Positions 13,252 to 13,390 of a DNA stretch of 13,390 nt are shown here, in pieces. The DNA is taken from the NCBI GenBank assembly GCA_964455935.1, contig CAYVZU010000109.1, forward strand, positions 1 to 13,390, written 5' to 3'. Every line of letters starts with the position of its first letter. Position 1 is the first letter of the stretch. This DNA is from CAYVZU01 sp964455935 (GTDB taxonomy: Bacteria; Fibrobacterota; CAYVZU01). The notes below the pieces were generated by a model. That model was not told where the DNA came from, ran no database searches, and saw only the letters and a list, made by a program, of their open reading frames with translations. The position numbers were made by a program, and so were the translations under genes.

Positions 13252-13390
13252 AAGGAATCAGTTTGAGGAGCATAGGGGCTGTAGGGCTGGGGCTGTGCCC
13301 GGAGCTAGATAACTAGATTGTTGAAAGATCCCTTCGCGATGTGCAATCCGCCTTGTTGAACGCTTACGGAAGCTGAGGCCTCATCGATAC
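13252..13390. other. Gene-free right edge with short direct repeats
   Basis: No gene is seen. GGGGCTGT occurs at 13275-13282 and again at 13289-13296 (period 14), and CTAGAT at 13305-13310 and 13313-13318 (period 8). Together with the palindromes just left of it, this makes the 288-base region upstream of the secretin rich in short repeats. Whether the next gene begins to the right of the window is unknown. Confidence 0.45.

Noticed and set aside
1..13390. CRISPR array, integron, toxin-antitoxin or phage genes
   Set aside because: No regularly spaced repeats, no small gene pairs and no phage or recombinase motifs were found in either strand.

Overview
All 12 protein-coding genes that I can support lie on the minus strand, so the 13.4 kb window reads right to left as one or a few long operons. 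Most junctions are tight: several are 4-base ATGA or GTGA overlaps, and the largest gaps are about 115-120 bases. The organism is a diderm bacterium: there is a secretin, an outer-membrane beta-barrel protein with a signal peptide, a probable lipoprotein, and inner-membrane pilus or secretion assembly proteins. The sequences are divergent. The combination of a PorV/UPF0164-like barrel with a secretin-first, GspL/PilMN-like cluster points to a little-studied phylum, perhaps in the Fibrobacterota or wider FCB group. That placement is inference only.

Right part (13102 down to 6319): a type IV pilus / type II secretion-like assembly cluster. It encodes a secretin with three small N-terminal modules, a GspL-like protein (PilM-like cytoplasmic part, one membrane segment, PilN-like periplasmic part), a PilO/GspM-like protein, a PilP/GspC-like protein, and, after a 115-base spacer, a large GspK/PilX-like minor pseudopilin and two small pseudopilins with clear prepilin signatures (GFTLIE, GVTLVE). 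No assembly ATPase, inner-membrane GspF/PilC protein, major pilin or prepilin peptidase is in the window, so these must be encoded elsewhere if the machine is complete.

Middle part (6238 to 3248): a sugar-phosphate nucleotidylyltransferase with a C-terminal left-handed beta-helix region, a probable TPR lipoprotein, and a PorV-like outer-membrane protein. The last two are coupled by an ATGA overlap and probably act together at the outer membrane.

Left part (3202 to 335): a housekeeping set of Maf nucleotide pyrophosphatase, RodZ-like cell-shape protein, YfcE-type phosphodiesterase and TatD-family hydrolase. Maf, RodZ and YfcE are tightly packed; TatD follows a 119-base spacer.

Non-coding signals: two spacers (1094-1212 and 8517-8631) carry related ~70-base degenerate repeats with ACAGGAT/ATCCTG arms in the same orientation and at the same distance from the next start codon. 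A GC-rich hairpin separates the outer-membrane genes from maf. Two adjacent palindromic elements lie upstream of the secretin. The left edge holds an AT-rich, gene-free stretch with a 32-base inverted repeat. I found no tRNA, rRNA, CRISPR array or intact mobile element.
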